A DNA stretch of 60,000 bases from Apostichopus japonicus (Eukaryota > Echinodermata > Holothuroidea > Aspidochirotida > Stichopodidae), in the NCBI RefSeq assembly GCF_037975245.1, contig NC_092583.1, positions 17,384,764-17,444,763 of the forward strand. The letters are read 5' to 3'. Positions 13,119 through 28,620 of the stretch are shown piece by piece. The notes under the pieces are model-generated. The model was not told the DNA's origin and did not search any database. It worked only from the letters and a program-made list of their open reading frames with translations. The translations under genes were made by a program, and so were the position numbers. Position 1 is the stretch's first letter, and the number at the start of each line of letters is the position of its first letter.

Positions 13119-16029
13119 TATGAAAGAGAAGATTCAGTACAAATCGCTCTACTTTTCGTTTTGAAAAGAAATATAATATATTGATATTACGACATACGCC
13201 TAATTGCTTATTAATTACAGGTTCAGAAACATGAAAGACGCTGTTTTATTTCAGGAAGTTTGCAAATATCATATACCGCAATATATTTCTGACGTTCAAA
13301 TTCATCGACTTGTCAATAAAATATTAATTAATGATCATACTTTCTGATAATTCTGTTCTCTTTTTCGGAAGAAATTTGATCTGATAATTTCTACTTCTTT
13401 GTCAACCGTTTTATTTCTTTAATGGTAAGCGATCTCAAAAGGATACATAGACATGAAATGAATTATTGATTGATTTTTTAAAAATTCTATATATAATATA
13501 AGAATGATTAATAGCGTTGAACTCACCACAATGTACTTGAATACCGTCCCGAGATTCCTTAATCGTTGCTTGAATGCGCGTGGTTCGCGGTTTTGTCGGT
13601 TCTCTCAAATGGGAGAGTTCATTAGTTCAACAGGGGTATGATGTTATCTTATATAGCTCGAACGTTGATCTCCAATTTATGACTAAGGTCTCCCCCAGAA
13701 ACATTTCAACTACTGTTGATAAACAATTTTGAGTCAATTTGTAGACCAGTCATCGAGACAGAGATGTAGAAAATCTCATACAATATAAAAGAGTTGAAAT
13801 TTGTTTCCCATAGATTCGCAGTTAAGGCAGTAATTCCATGCGACATTGGCCACTGACCACATGCGGCGAGTTGAAGCTAGCGGTATGTCTTTCTGCGGCG
13901 TAAATATCGGCATTGATCCAACAAATTTGTAACATACTAGCTACTGAATCGTTTTACCTTGCTTATCAAGAAGTGGTAACCGGCCCGACTGCAGAGTTAG
14001 AGATATGGAACCAAGAAGAGTTATTATCGAACGCCGTAAGAACTCAAAAGTAGTAAAGCATATACTCACTTCACGTGCAATTCACCCACAGAAAGTGTCA
14101 AGAGAAATTATATATTTATATATAGGGGGATGTGGGGCGGGAGGGGAAGGGGGAATGGAGGGGAAGGAAGCGCGATGGAGGGATTTTATATTTGCATGAA
14201 AATATGTCACAAAATATTGTTAAAGATACTTCGTTTGTTACTTGTATTGTACTTGTATATGTTTAAGTGTATTACTATGAAGTACATGGATAGCGTGAAA
14301 ATTAACTATGTGACCTAATCTGACCACTGCTTGGATATATTTTTTTAACTTATGTAGAACAACTTAGTTTATAAAGCCCCCCCTCTCCCCCCATAGAACA
14401 GCAATGTGGCTTTGAAGTATTACGATGCACGTCACAAAAGAATTATTACACGTTACAATGATCAATATTACACGTCACAATAGAAATATTATACGTCACA
14501 ATAGAAATATTATACGTCCGACAGAAATGGGTGCAATTACGAGGTTTGAAAATTTCAAGCTGATTACTGATAATATCATACTTTCTCTGTAAATTAAAAA
14601 GTGACTTTTCTGCAACAGGTAAACCAACAAAACGTATACCCTTATTTTGCAATCTCACAAGATTGAATATCAACAAATTGAATTTATAATAATCACATGC
14701 ACCCTACCAAGTAATTTTCTAGTCATAAATTTGTAAATGTATTCGTCAGTGAATCATGTTAGCCGGGTCTACGGCCTTAACCTACAAATCACCTTTAATG
14801 AAAAGGATAGTTAAAGTTTTTACATTTTTGGCGTTTCATAAGTTTTCTCACCATAATTTAGCGTAAACGTGTGTAGACACTCACAAATTAATGTTGGCTG
14901 ACCATGAGCATTACTTAGAACACCTTATCGGTTAACCGTTAAATACGTGGGATCACTCTCACATAAACATAGGTTTTGGAGCATTTTTGAATAAAATCAA
15001 TAGTCGTAAATTCTAGGAAAATGTATATTTATTTTATCGTAAAAATCACATTACGCTATGATAATGGACAGAATGGGGAAACCGAGGGCGTAAGTAAACG
15101 ATCGTAAACTAGAGTCGACAAAGTCTAGACCAACTCCAATACCTTTTATCCAGTCAATGTTAAACAAGGCTTCGACCAACGGATGTGGATTCTTCTCAGG
15201 CTGAACTTTGCTCAGTTCCTAAGTAAAACAGGTTGGTCAAATAAATTGGGTCTACCCTAAAACCGGAAGTATATAGTTACGCCCCTGACTTGATTCCCAA
15301 AGTCAAAAGTAATCTTGGTCCATTTGTAACCAGACTTCTGTATCTGTTATTATTATACTGTTGTTCCAACGTGTAGGGAGGATCTATGATATATACTATC
15401 TATATATTATAAATAATAATATTTGATCTCGATAAATGAGCTGGGAATAATTATCTCAATTGTCTCTCTATATCTCCCTTCTTCGCTGGCTTGCAAGTGT
15501 CAACTTTGACCATTAGGGCAACCCTGTAATAGTCACAGCCTCTATTTGAATACCCATCAGTGTAAGATATTTCAAGGCCGAGTCAAAAGACAGGACCGGG
15601 CCCTTGCCTCCTATTCTGAAATCTTTTTTGACACTAAAATCTAGCTGGAATTATAATTTTGCTCAAAATAGATTACAAGGTGGTAGAATTTTCCACGTTT
15701 CAAAACAGTTGTATGCTCCCAATTAATTTATTGATTAATTCACGATGTAGTTCAATAATTATACCTTTGTTTCCCACATAGTAAATGCATGTTTGGTGAA
15801 TTTAAGTAACAATTTGTTGTTTTATCAGTCATATCTCATCTTTCTTTAATTGTCGAATATAGGATCACTGTATATTGATACAAGAGTTATTAATTGTGAA
15901 ACAAAAGCAAGATCCATCCGATATTGTACTCATCTTTACAAAGGGTATGTTAGTTTAACAACATGTGCATCATTGACGCTAAAAATATGTACTACATATA
16001 CATTAATGTTTAAATACATGCGGTGGAAA

Positions 16030-16206
<177 letters not shown>

Positions 16207-16210
16207 AATA

Positions 16211-16373
16211 GAAATGAAAATCGTAATGAGTTGGAAAATCAAGAACAGTGAAAAAACTTTCAGCCTCCACCGGGATTCGAACTACGGGCCTTCCGCTCTG
16301 TACGCGGACACCCTAACCACTAGGCTATGAACGCTGATTGTATGTCCAGAGGTTCGAACCGCTAAGGAAGGTC

Positions 16374-16376
<3 letters not shown>
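16211..16376 (-). mobile_element. tRNA-derived SINE, copy 2
   Basis: The reverse-complement copy of 7184-7342, with a tRNA-like head at 16263-16334. The A box TAGCCTAGTGG is intact, while the B box has a G-to-A change (AGTTCGAATCC). The tail has an extra CTTGATT-type insert relative to copy 1. Both sides abut (AT)n arrays, as for copy 1. Confidence 0.75.

Positions 16377-16437
<61 letters not shown>
16377..16437. repeat. (AT)n microsatellite
   Basis: About 60 bp of AT dinucleotide immediately upstream of the SINE leader. Confidence 0.97.
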
Positions 16438-16438
<1 letters not shown>

Positions 16439-16554
16439 TTCTCGTTACACCGTATTACACAATGTCCTCATCCGAACACCACTGTCCCTCTTCAGCTTCA
16501 GCCCGGATACGGTACTGACCAAACAACTTAATATATTACATTACGATATATATA

Positions 16555-16770
16555 CATTGCGTTATGTTAAATTGCGCGATGTTAAAATGCTTTATTTTAC
16601 ATTGCGTTATGTTATATTGCGTTATGTTAAATTTCGTTATGTTAAATTTGCGTTATATTATATTGCGTTATGTTATACTGCGTTATATTACATTGCGTTA
16701 TGTTACATTGTGTTATGTTACATTGTGTTACATTACATTGCGTTACATTACATTGCGTTATGTCAAAATG
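16555..16770. repeat. 15-bp tandem repeat (GCGTTATGTTAAATT-like)
   Basis: About 14 units of GCGTTATGTTA(A/T/C)ATT with variable third positions. Because the unit is a multiple of three, all three forward frames stay open and give spurious Tyr/Cys/Leu-rich ORFs. Confidence 0.9.
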
Positions 16771-17869
16771 TAATAGTTTAATATTCAAAGTATTAAGTTT
16801 TGTTGCAAAGTGCCGAAGTATAAGAAACCAAAATATCAGCGTTTTAAATTACGTCAGTTATTTTTAAAGAACATTGGATGAAAGTTTCAAATAAAATGTT
16901 CCACATAACATATCATTTTGATTTTTCCTATGCAAACAAACTTTGACGGCGATATCCTATTGGTGACAGTATAGTACACATTGCTGGAAGGTCAGAGTAA
17001 CTATTAAGTTATTTAGTAATACCGATTGCTGTATTTATCTCTATTTCTGGATCGAACTTGCCTGATCTATACCAACCACGGCATCGCAGCAAAGTCTTGT
17101 TACTGATTTTTGTAACTATCGCGTTCCATAAGACCATGCCAACTCCTAGCATGGCGACCCTTAACGCCCCGTCGAGCGATGTTTACAGACGGCATGTACT
17201 GAAAATAAAAGTTACAAATCTTTATGAAGTGAGACAGTAATGTTTCCCTTAATGTTTTTTTTTCTGTGATCCGGACTTCCCAGGGATAAGGAGGAAATAA
17301 ATAGATTAAAGTTGAAACTGTAGAATAAAATACAAGCTGACTAAGGCTTGTCTATTCCACTGGAGTGCGAGGTAGGATCCTGTCAAGAGGGCGTGAATTC
17401 CGACCCAAACCTACTGCGGTGCCATGGCAATGGCGTTGTAACAACTTTTAAAAATAGACGGGCTTCAAAGAACGTGTTCGTATCATTTTCATATCAAACA
17501 TGGAAAATAATCTAAAAAAGAAACTTATCTCCAGCAAGCCACTTGGGAGTTCTTTTTTAATGGAAGTCGCAAAGAGAAAGTACAATTTTTTGGGGTTCGT
17601 ATATGTATCATTTCATTATTAAATATATAATACAAACAGACTTATATAGGCTTACCTGAATTGTATTATCCAGTAATCTCTTAAGAAGCAAATGTCATAG
17701 TAAAATTAAGTTAGTTTTCGGTTAATGGAATCCTCAAAAAATGATTGAAAACTGACCCAAAATTCAATTAAGGTAAATTAAACCAAAAGTGTACTCAGCA
17801 TATACTTTTATGATTATATATATATAAATAAATATACATATATATAAATATATATATTTATATATATAG

Positions 17870-18048
<179 letters not shown>

Positions 18049-21000
18049 TGCTTCTAATTTATAGATGACAACAAAATATGATGGTGTAATTTTATTGTTA
18101 TTAAACATCTATAATAGGTAATTTTGGTTGCATATTTTTCAAATTTATGTCCCATTGCGCAACCTTGATTTGAAAGGTATTATCACGTGAAGAAAATATC
18201 TTAAGAATGTTATTTTAAGCCTTAAAAATTCATTTCACTCTCTCACTCACATTAAATAATATATCGTAAAATGTAGCGGAAATTTGCCGAAGTTATAGAG
18301 GGTAGTGTAAAAACTATATAGCTTTTTTAGTATATTTATGACTTTGAAACCTCCTCGTCAGTTTCTCTTGGGGTGGGGGCGGGAAAGGGATCTAACTGGG
18401 TGGGGGCATTTAATATGGGAAACTTTTTTTCCATTTTTCAAAGATCTCACTATTAATGTTGATTGCAAGTCGTGTGCATTTCTTTCAGGATATGAAATAT
18501 ATAGAATTATGAAAAGCTAATTATTGATAGAAAATTAATGTGAGAGACATGCACGCTTATCGGAGGGACATGACGAACCACTCCTTTTCTCTTGGGACTA
18601 TTTGGTATGCGGCACATTGGGAACCAATGCCGTACGTTATACCTTTCTGTTACGTTTTAGCATTGTGGTGTTATGGGTGGGCGGTGTGCCCCTCCCATGG
18701 CTGAAATGTGAACCGCTTAGTTATGATTTCAACACGTGGTCACTCATTTTGAAAAGGTTATATTGATATTGATAAACAAAAAAAATTATCAATATTCTTT
18801 TGTTTTGTTTTGGTCATAATATGTTAAATCATATTTTTGTGTGTATTTTATGGTGTTTTCTACAAAGTTTAGAACATTGGTATAGTAGCTCATGTGTCTG
18901 TATTCTCTTTGGACAGCGGCTGACAGCAAATTCGATGGTTTTCGATGATAACTTTATTTGAACCATTGCTTACTCGAATAATTGTGGTTGATGACGTCAG
19001 GACCTGGACAGCCACCCACTCAGTCGTAAAACAAGTTAACCGGTGATATTATGTAGAGACATCATTTGGGAACTTGGAGCGCTAATAGAATCCGCAGTTG
19101 CATTGGTTTATGTTCTTTAATGAATATGGCTGGTTATGAATGGAACACAGTAGTTTCGTATCGGATGGGGAAGGGAAAGGGGGTTTTGTGTTTAGCCAGC
19201 CAGTAGGTACTATATAGCGATTACTCAACTACAGTTTGAATATAACCATATAGCAATCTCCGGTCAATAATACGTATGTTGGGGGGGGGGGAGGGGTTAA
19301 TGAAGCTTGATACAAATGATACCCATATGCTATCGAGAGGGTCATATATTAAGTGTAAAGAAGGTTTTACACTTAAATGCTACATGGTTGTTAGTAAAAG
19401 GGCCAAAGTGAGTATAACGGACAAGTTCCTCGCATAGTACAAATTGCTGGTGTCACCTCCCATATAGTGACCGTGTGTAGGCTGGTACGCTGTGGCTAAC
19501 CTAGTGAGGTCAGCTTGTGCAAATATCGTAAAACATGCCAGTAAAACTTAACCTCACGAATGGCGCCACGGATTCTTGTTATCTTTCTGTCTTTTAGTTT
19601 CCCCCTGTTGACTTTGTAAAAGTCGTTTTTGATGACGTCATCACAATGAGTGGCGCGGGTAATTGATGGCATTGGATAATGTTATAATGACGTGGAGATA
19701 AACAGCAAGAAATGTAACGTGAGTAACATTAGCAAAATGTGGAGCAACATGGAGGACTGCAGATGACGTTGTGTTTGAACCTATAAAATACCAAATCATA
19801 TTAGTTTATTTTATTTTATCTTCTTGACATTACGAATTACAATATCATTTAAAGATGGAAGGATAATCCCAAATCAAAAATATTCAGTATTTTAAAGGAA
19901 GATCAAATAAGCCAACATATTTAACAATATTTGAGTGCTTCTCTGTAATAAGAACATCAGCAACTAAATACTGGACTGATGGGAAATTCATAAACAACAC
20001 TTTAAAAGGCCATATTTGTTATGATTAGGAAGGAATACGATCCAGTCATATTGCCTTTTTGGTCTAAATATCCTCATCCTTTTCAACAAATATTCCAGAG
20101 GATTTTTATATTAATGTTAGATAACCCGAACAACACTTCACCAAAGCATAGACATAGCCTATCTGATTTTACAAATTGAGAGAAATGACACACTTACCAA
20201 AAGCCTCCAAAACACAGTATACGAACATGGTTGTGACGTCACGGATCACCTTGTCCATGCAGAAAGCTGGATTATTTCTATAGGGCCTCTATCGTTGGGT
20301 CCTGTTTCCACACGATTTTCAGATTGAAGGCGCAGACCGGGAATTGTATATATCTTTTTGATATGTCTAACCGAATTCTGGATATCTCGAAACGAATTCT
20401 GGATATCTCGAAACGAATTCTGGATATCCCTAAATGAATTCTGGTTATCTCGAATTCCATTCTGGATATCTCGAATCATGCACATTTCAGAAATCTCTCA
20501 TTCGATATTAGATAACTCAACACTGATTTTTGGATATTTCGAAATTAATTCTGGATATCTCTCAAACAATTATGGGTTTAACTTAATAAATTTTGGATAT
20601 ATCGATATGAATTTTTGATATCTCGAAATGAATTATGGATATCTTGAAATGAATTCTGGAGATCTCTAAAACAATTAGAGATATCAAACATTTAATTGAA
20701 GGTATCAAAACGTAATCTTTAAGATCTATAAAAATAAATTTAGATATCGATAATTCAATTGAGGATATCTGTAATTGCTTGTAATTAATTGCAGGTATCC
20801 CAAAATCGTCTAATGAAAGTTAATTCGGCGTTCCATACGGAAAACGAGTATCTGTAGAATACCGAAAGTATTACCAAACTAGCAATATATAAGGAAACAT
20901 CGATTGAAAGTAAGGAATAACCACGTATGGAGCGTGCAAACTTTAACCTTTATTAGTACCTTGTTTCGAACAAATTTAAATTTGTAGATAATGGTTCATT

Positions 21001-24000
21001 TAAAAAGTTTGAGAAGATTTCCCCTTCACCTCCTTCCCTGGATCCATCCATGATATATTTTCCAGTCAATTGTTCTTGATTTTTTATAGCCTATGATGCA
21101 TATATTAGCAGAAATTAATTATGAAACGTAACTGATATATCAGACAGATCTCCTTTTTTATAAAAATTATGAAAGTAAGAAAGCAGATTGGGACAGGTTA
21201 CAGAAGTAAATTCTAGTATTCACACGTCAGCTTTTGCGTGTACGGGCGCAATCAGAAGTTAGACAATTTTGAAGTGGCGCTCTTTCATTTGTTCTTAATA
21301 GAAAATAATCTTCATTAGCGTCCGTAAATCAAACGTTTTAAAATAAAAAATAAAAATGCCACCTTGTGATTTGCAATATATAAATGAATGGAAAATAAAA
21401 CTTTTATGGCCATAAATAACATTTACATTAACAAAGGACAAATGGTGTTGAATATTCAATGGAGATGTGAAATTAAAAGAACATTTTGATTGAGTTATTA
21501 GGACTTATTAAACAACGAATTGACATTTACGAATATATTCAGGTAGGAGCCTACGCCACCAGCGTAAATCTATACCGTTAAAGACATTGTAGCAATCCAA
21601 TATGTTAAGAATAAGCAACTGTTGTAGTGAACAGTGATTTATCAAAATTAAATTCTGCTTATCATTATTCATTAAATATCATAATATGAATTCCAAATAT
21701 ATTATTAATACTCTTTGACGTGTACATTAATCTCCTAACAGTAGTTCGTTGTGTTGTATGTATCTTGATTTCTTGCTGACCGAGCCATGGCACAGGATAA
21801 CCCTCAGAAGAAACTAAGAGATCAATGCTGGGTGTACTCCTCACCGGGAGTTATTAATATAATGAAGAATATTTTGCGTCCCATCAATATAACATATTGC
21901 ATTATTTTATAAGCAAAACATGCTTTGATTTAATAAATTTCATTATACTTGATGTGTCATTTTAATGGACCAAAGAAGAGATTATAATTTCTAGATCTGG
22001 TCTTTCCAGAGTTCATCCAACACTCAGACTAAGTGCAGTTTCAAGTTGCTAACACGAGTGGAACAACTGGGCACTTACTCAGTGGTAACAGACACAAAGC
22101 AGTTGAAGGATTTACCGATGGCGCCCTTCATAATCTCCATAGTATCAATATTGCAAGGCCTGAACAGGATGTCACTTTTTTCGACGTTTAAACGGTCAAT
22201 GATTTGCCACTCGTACATAGTCTTGCAAAACTTTTTGTCTTGAATATTTTGTTTATTTTTTAGATATTCCAATAGCCTTCAGTTCTCCATTTAAGTAATC
22301 ACAAATTTATTCATCCCCAATAATAACGTTTTGCAACATCAATAATTTCTCAAACTATAGGCTATAGCCTACTGTAGCTCTTTTTCTTCGATTTTTGCAA
22401 AGGTTACAGGATTAGTTTATTAGTGGTTAACATTTTCCCTTCGTCTTATTCAAATAGATTGTTTAAATTAAGTTCCGGTAAACCTCATTGCACTATGGCG
22501 AGTTTACTTTAGCTTGATGACGTTATTACCCCCCCCCCCTTTTTTTTTTACTTCCATCCCATCATCAAGTTGTCATATTCGATTGGAGCCAGATCTTTGA
22601 GTATTAAATTATCTTAGGAATGAATTAAACACCTTCTTAGTCAATTTCACTGACGATTTTATTTACATATCTTACATGACTCCGTCCTCTGAATGTTGTG
22701 AATGTGTAGCCCACCCCCACCCCCTCTAAATCAGACAGAGATATTTAACTGAAATTATAATTGATTAAATGTCGTCACTGCCAACACGCCCCTCCCCCAC
22801 ACCGTAGTTGGTCCCCTTGTTTAGTAGTGAGACGACTATTTTCACGATGCACAGATCTAAGGCGTCACAAATCACGCGGTAGGCTTCATGCTTCAATGAA
22901 GTTATAGGTATGATATCGTTTGAATGATTCATAGCAACACATAATGGAAAATATTTGTTTTCATTATCAACTTGTCAACTTTTATAAACTGCTGACCACT
23001 TAACAGCTAATTCACTCTGTATCTTTTCTCAGAAACCACAACACCGGCAAGAGCGAAACAGGAAAACCTCATCAAGCACCCTCTGAGAAGTAGGCCTACC
23101 CTATTCATTTTCCCGCCAGAATTTTAGCGAAAAACACCCTCTCTCCAGCTGGTCTCCTCGGTAGTCGTTTCCTTTATCAGCCCTTCTTAATTCACTAGAG
23201 TCATTATCCGTCGTCTCGTATTCCACTTCATCCTTCGCATCGAATCAGCATCGACGTGTCTCGGTCCATTACCAAGGATCCTGAAATGATTTCGAAAAAT
23301 GTCGAGCATTTCAAAACGGACCAATCACCGCCAGTCTCCAGACCAGGAGGGCCGTTACGAGCTGGATATAACAGTCATGTCTTATTCGCTATGCAAAAAA
23401 AAAAAAACTGCGACTGTTATACTTTGCCGATTCTCGTCGCGATGTTTGCTTTGTTTAATTGTCAACAAATGAAAAAGCCCCCAGTAACGCGGCAGGGGGG
23501 GAATACCCCCAATAACCTCTGATGACCTGCGAAAGTATACGATTGAACTTGCAGCACACTTAGTATCGCTAGGCCTTCAATGTGTGTGTGTGAACTGTGT
23601 GTGTAGGCTTGCTTGGAAACGTCCTACAACGTACTGTATTAGGCCTATGCTAGTTAAAAAATGTAAGTTTCTTAAATAACTTTTATGAAGATATCTACAA
23701 ACTTGATACATTTGTGTTTAGGGACTTTCTTTACTGACGAACAAGAAAGTTCCTTCTTTTCTTTAACAAAAGAAAAAAGGAACAGTTTTGTAACTGATAA
23801 ACTATATAATAATTGCAGTTTTGAAGTAAAATGTAATTGCCAAAACATCTTTTTCTGGCCTACATGAGGGTCCCCAGTTGCTTTTGCTTCTTGACTTAGT
23901 ATTCACATGATAAAATATAAAAGCTCAAACAATGTACAGATTAAACTATCTTACAAACATTTCGTTAAGGTGCTGTGATCAATTCTCCGTCTATCTAATG

Positions 24001-27000
24001 ATATATCAGAACCAGTAATTAAAATTGTCAAAGATTGACAATATTTCTTCTATTAAATAGGTATGTTTCCATTTTTAACTTCAAATCAAGCCATTGGAAC
24101 ATTAAAACTTAAGTAGACAATCCATGGAGCTACAAATCACATCTACAAAATGGTTACATGATTTTTGATGACCAGAGATGGTTATGACTTTATCACCGTA
24201 CCGAAGGTATAACGTTTCGTAAATATAGTGTGTATTTTCGAAGTATGTGAATCAAATTAAGTATTATATATATATTATAACTTAATGAAAAATATAAAAA
24301 ATAAAGAAATAAAACACTTATAGAAAGAAAAAAACTGGACATTGACAAGATAAGTTCAAATAGTTTATGCAAGTTACATTATGATAAGATAGTAAACTCG
24401 TCTCAAACAATGTCTTATAACTATTTGTTTTTATTTATTACTTTTTAAAATAAATTATAAGGTTCGTTGTAAAACTGCCAAAGTGACTGAGGGACGAGAT
24501 GCTTTCCTTTGGCTTCATATACTATTAGTAGGTGTGTTATGTTGTCAATATATAATATATTGATTATTTATGTATGTATTAGTGTCAAAAGTTTATTAAA
24601 ACCACATCCGGTATTTTTAGTTAAATTTTCACATTACAGCCTTAACAAGACCCAAACCTACACTGACACCATGTTCAAATATTTTACATATATATTTTTT
24701 TTATTACATTCATGTAAACTAGTGTGCATACCATCGAAGTTTCACCTAGATCACTTTATTGTTATAAATGCCTGACTTCATTCAAGTTCACATCGCCAGA
24801 GACCTTCTGTATAAACTCATTATTCAGGAAGAGGATCGCCCGAGGATCCAAATTTGTAACTATTTTAAGACCTTGGCCTAAATTTAGACACGATCGTCTA
24901 ATTTTAAAATGTGTTTTTCCACCCCTCCTTGATGATTAAAACCATATGTATACCAGCCGTGTCATTTTGAAAATGGAAGTATAGGTTTGGACAACTTTTT
25001 CAATAAAAATGTCAAGGAAAGTTGGTTTCCGAATGCAAAGATATTTCGATAAAAAATCTGAAAAACATCGTTACTCTTATAAAAGTCAAGGATATATTTA
25101 AAAAAAAAGCATTCTGAGATGTTTGAAATGCAAACAAGGAAAGTCGTGCCAAGTTGGTTAAACTTTTTTATCACTTAAAATGATAATTGTGGATCATTAA
25201 AAATATCAATTTAACGTCAACTTTACCATTTAATTGAAGTTTAAGCCAACAAATAACCTGAATTTTGACCTTCAAAAGTGGTGAATTTGATCGATGCGGT
25301 CATTACAGCATAATTATTTAGAGTTTATAGTACCATACCGGAATTAATGTGACTGACAGATAATAGCCCTATGGATATTTAATATTCAACTCAAACTTTA
25401 TGAACGAAATTCCACATCGGATTCTATAGGAGTAGGGTGGGAAGGGGGGGGGGGGAGATTTTTTCTTTGTGTCTGTGTTTCCTTTTCGTTTTAATTTTGA
25501 TGAGAACGCTATACCTTTAGACAGCATGTTTGTGTTGACTTTTGATTCGATACATCCTACACGGCATAACTAGACATTGCGTTTGCTTGACCCCAAAATT
25601 TGCCCCTTCAGACAACGAAGAGAAAGTCGGAAGTACTTGCCATGCCCAATGTATGTGATTATTGGGAATATGAAGAATAGTGTCTGGGCGACATAATGTT
25701 AGGACCTTCAACCGAATCCAATAATTAGTTGTTCTGTAATTAATCTTAATTTGGTGAATACATCCACTAGTGGATTTCCAGTATCTTTAGTTTTATTTCT
25801 ATAAGGTTACTCAAAATTACCTAAAGATTACTTGAGATAAATTATAAAGTAATCTTTCGTCACTCGGGTAGAACTGAGATTAATTAACAGTGCAATAGTT
25901 CACTGTGAAATTAATGAACTAATTTAATTGATTAATTCCTTCACAATTAACTTATTTAATTATTTTCAAACAGATGTTTAAAAACAGTTTCTTCATTTGT
26001 TTTTCATCAGCATTTATACTAGGGATAAAGCACTTACATAGCAGGATCCAACTAAAGGACCTGTCTAATTTGCATATAACAATCGGGCGGATATTGTCAT
26101 TTTACAGACAAGGACTTGAAGTTCAAACACAAATTGCACCCAATCAAAAAGTAAACAAAACTTGATGATGTGTGTTTATCAGATTAAGAGATTAAAAGAA
26201 ACACTTACATAAAGCAGAGGGTAGCTGGGTGGGCGGGGGACAGATACATCCCTCCCCTATTCAAAAGTAATCATTAGCACAACTTAATTGCGCTTAGACC
26301 TGACCATACTTCCCTCCCCCCCCCCACTCACCCACCCACCTAAAAGTAAGCAACCTCCTTCACCCTTCCTATAAGGCAACCCAAACTCATCATGAATAAA
26401 AAAATAGGTAATAATAATGAAACAGTCAAAATAAAGCGTATCGGTTTGGTGTGTTGGTTACTATATTCCAACTTTCCCACGCTATCACTAAACAACATTT
26501 TTTTGTTCCTTTATTTCTTTCTCTAAAATACACAACCTGACACGACAAAAATCATCTTTTATGATGACAGGATCTTTAGCATAGATTTAGGTCAAGTATT
26601 TTCGTCACTTAATTTTTGTCCTTCTTTTCCTTTTATCGTCATTTTAAGTTCCTCAATATATATCTGCGTCAACTTTAATATCGGTATACTTCTCATCAAA
26701 CACGAATCAAGTAACCGAACGAAACCGCCTTAAAATATACGAACAGATACGAGAAAAAAAGAGAACAAAACAAAATGGACAAAAATCCTGAGTCGATCCG
26801 TGCTAGATAATTTGCACTCATCGTTATGTTTGATTTGCCAATTTTTGTTAAGTAAATATGGATTAACCCTCGGGATGCCCGCAGGTGATAGTTGGAAGAC
26901 GAGACAAGGACATTGCATCTGATGGGACGAGGCATTTTCTCAGGTAAAACTTCCCTCAGCTTAAGATGAGAAACAGTATCTCAATAAGGGTTTGAAATTT

Positions 27001-27990
27001 TCTCCTCAAGTGTGACATAAAGACGGCGGTGGGTGGGGGGGGGAGGGGAGATAGCAGCTTAAGATCGCACGATTCTTTGGACTTTTCGGGGAGTGATGCA
27101 CGGGTATACGACACAGATCACATATGGAACTGCTGCACAGCTGCATTAACACATGCGCATAGTACGAGAATTTTTTTTCTTGATATAATTGGAATATCAA
27201 GTTGATTTCCTTGCAATCAGTCGACTGACTTGGCTAGCGGTATTCATTATCTTTGCCCACACACATGAAACTGTCTGTAACTCAATAATAAGTTTGAGAA
27301 ATTCAACTTTTGGGACTATTTCATGTCACTTTGAACATTTAATTCTAATCCTAAAACAGGAAATCATAGAAAACCAACGTATCTTAACTAATCGACGGTA
27401 ATACAGCTATAACTGACGGTTAAAATAAACAGTAATCTATAAATTATGATCATTTTATTGGTACGTCTGCCACATCTGGACGTTACTTGCAAGTTGAGCT
27501 ATATACAGAAACTTCGCTCCCCCCCCCCCCACCCCTACCCCGACACCTGCTCAAAGGAGAAAAATGATCTAGCCTTGAAGTTTCACTGAAGTACAATGCA
27601 ACTGAATCTGCGATATATCTGATGCCCCATCGATGTAAAGTGTTTTTCATAGTATTGCTACGTGTAAAGTGTAAACATTTACGTATCCGTATATATGTTA
27701 CGATCTATGGAGTAGATTACTAGGGATATTCGTGGATACATTTTCGCACTTTCTTAGGATTGTATGTTGATCGTCTTTGTAATGTACAGTTTTTGCAATA
27801 TCAATAGTTTTGGGCTCATCATGCCCTCTAGAACAGTAATACCGCCCCTCCCTCTTTGCCTCAGTCTAGAAAGAGGACAGACATTACTACTCTTAGTTCA
27901 GTAATTTGACGTATCTTCAACACCATCTACACATTATGATGATGCCCCACCCCACTCATCCACTCCCCACCGACCCACTCCCCCACCCGT
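18049..27990. other. Intergenic, no gene seen
   Basis: About 10 kb without a supportable gene. It contains the GAATTC/GATATC minisatellite at 20372-20770, several C or G homopolymers (22523, 25446, 26318, 27036 and 27518 regions) and CRE octamers at 18992, 19633 and 20234. All open frames are short and show no domain I recognise. Confidence 0.6.
20372..20770. repeat. Degenerate minisatellite (GAATTCTGGATATCTCGAAA units)
   Basis: Tandem units of about 20-22 bp, each carrying the palindromes GAATTC and GATATC. They are cleanest at 20372-20470 and increasingly degenerate to about 20770, and they keep frames open on both strands. Confidence 0.85.
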
Positions 27991-28428
27991 TCTCAGTGGC
28001 GGATCCAGGATTTCGCCGAAGGGGGGGCCCAGATGGGAAATGCCTAATCGTCGTCCTGGGGGAGGGGTCTAAGGGGAGTGGGTGCCCCCCTCCCCTTTGG
28101 GAAAATTTCACAAAATATGGAGGTCCTCGGTGCAATCTGGTGCTACTTTTCGTGAAAGTTTGGAGTAAAATTTATTTCCAATAAATCATGTATTCATGGT
28201 TTGCCGGGCATATATTTGCAATTTCGAGCAATGAGCTGGGATTTACGTCTTTGGGGAGTAGGTGGTGATGCAAACTACTTTTTACCAGGCTACTCCAGGC
28301 CATTTCATCTTGGATGCCCCCTTCCAGATGGAGACTTTTGATGCAGTCAGAGTGCCCCTCTCACCTTCACTTTATCAGAATGATGGTGTACTCTTTTTGC
28401 AAATTTATTTTACAAAAAATTACATGCA

Positions 28429-28620
28429 CAGTGGCGTAGCTAGGATTTTTTGAGTGGGGGGGGGGCCATGGGGGGCTGTTCTTTCTTGTGGGGGGCGGAG
28501 TTTACTATCTAAGCGGAGCGCCACCTTGGTTGGCGCGGAGCGTACAGAGAAAATTTGAGATTTCAGCACCCCCCAGATCGCAGGAGATGGCACCTGTGAG
28601 GCAAAATAGCAACCAAAAAG
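28429..28620 (+). mobile_element. MITE fragment with GCGCCA/TGGCGC hairpin module, copy A
   Basis: Begins with the terminus CAGTGGCGTAGCTAGG, then a G-rich stretch, then the module at 28505-28545 (CTATCTAAGCGGAGCGCCA...GCGCGGAGCGTAC) followed by CCCCCCAGATCG. The same order occurs near 29586, 56361 and 59380 (inverted). Confidence 0.6.

Larger units (their letters stand above)
10934..16029. other. Intergenic, repeats only
   Basis: No gene recognised. Contents: an (AT)n array at 12383-12462, a 14-bp tandem repeat at 13012-13118, and a short tandem block at about 14446-14520 (ATTATACGTCACAATAGAA units). CRE octamers lie at 11077-11084 and 12768-12775. Confidence 0.6.

Noticed and set aside
16555-16781. 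Tyr/Leu/Cys-rich ORFs in three frames
   Set aside because: A 15-bp tandem repeat keeps all frames open; not a gene.
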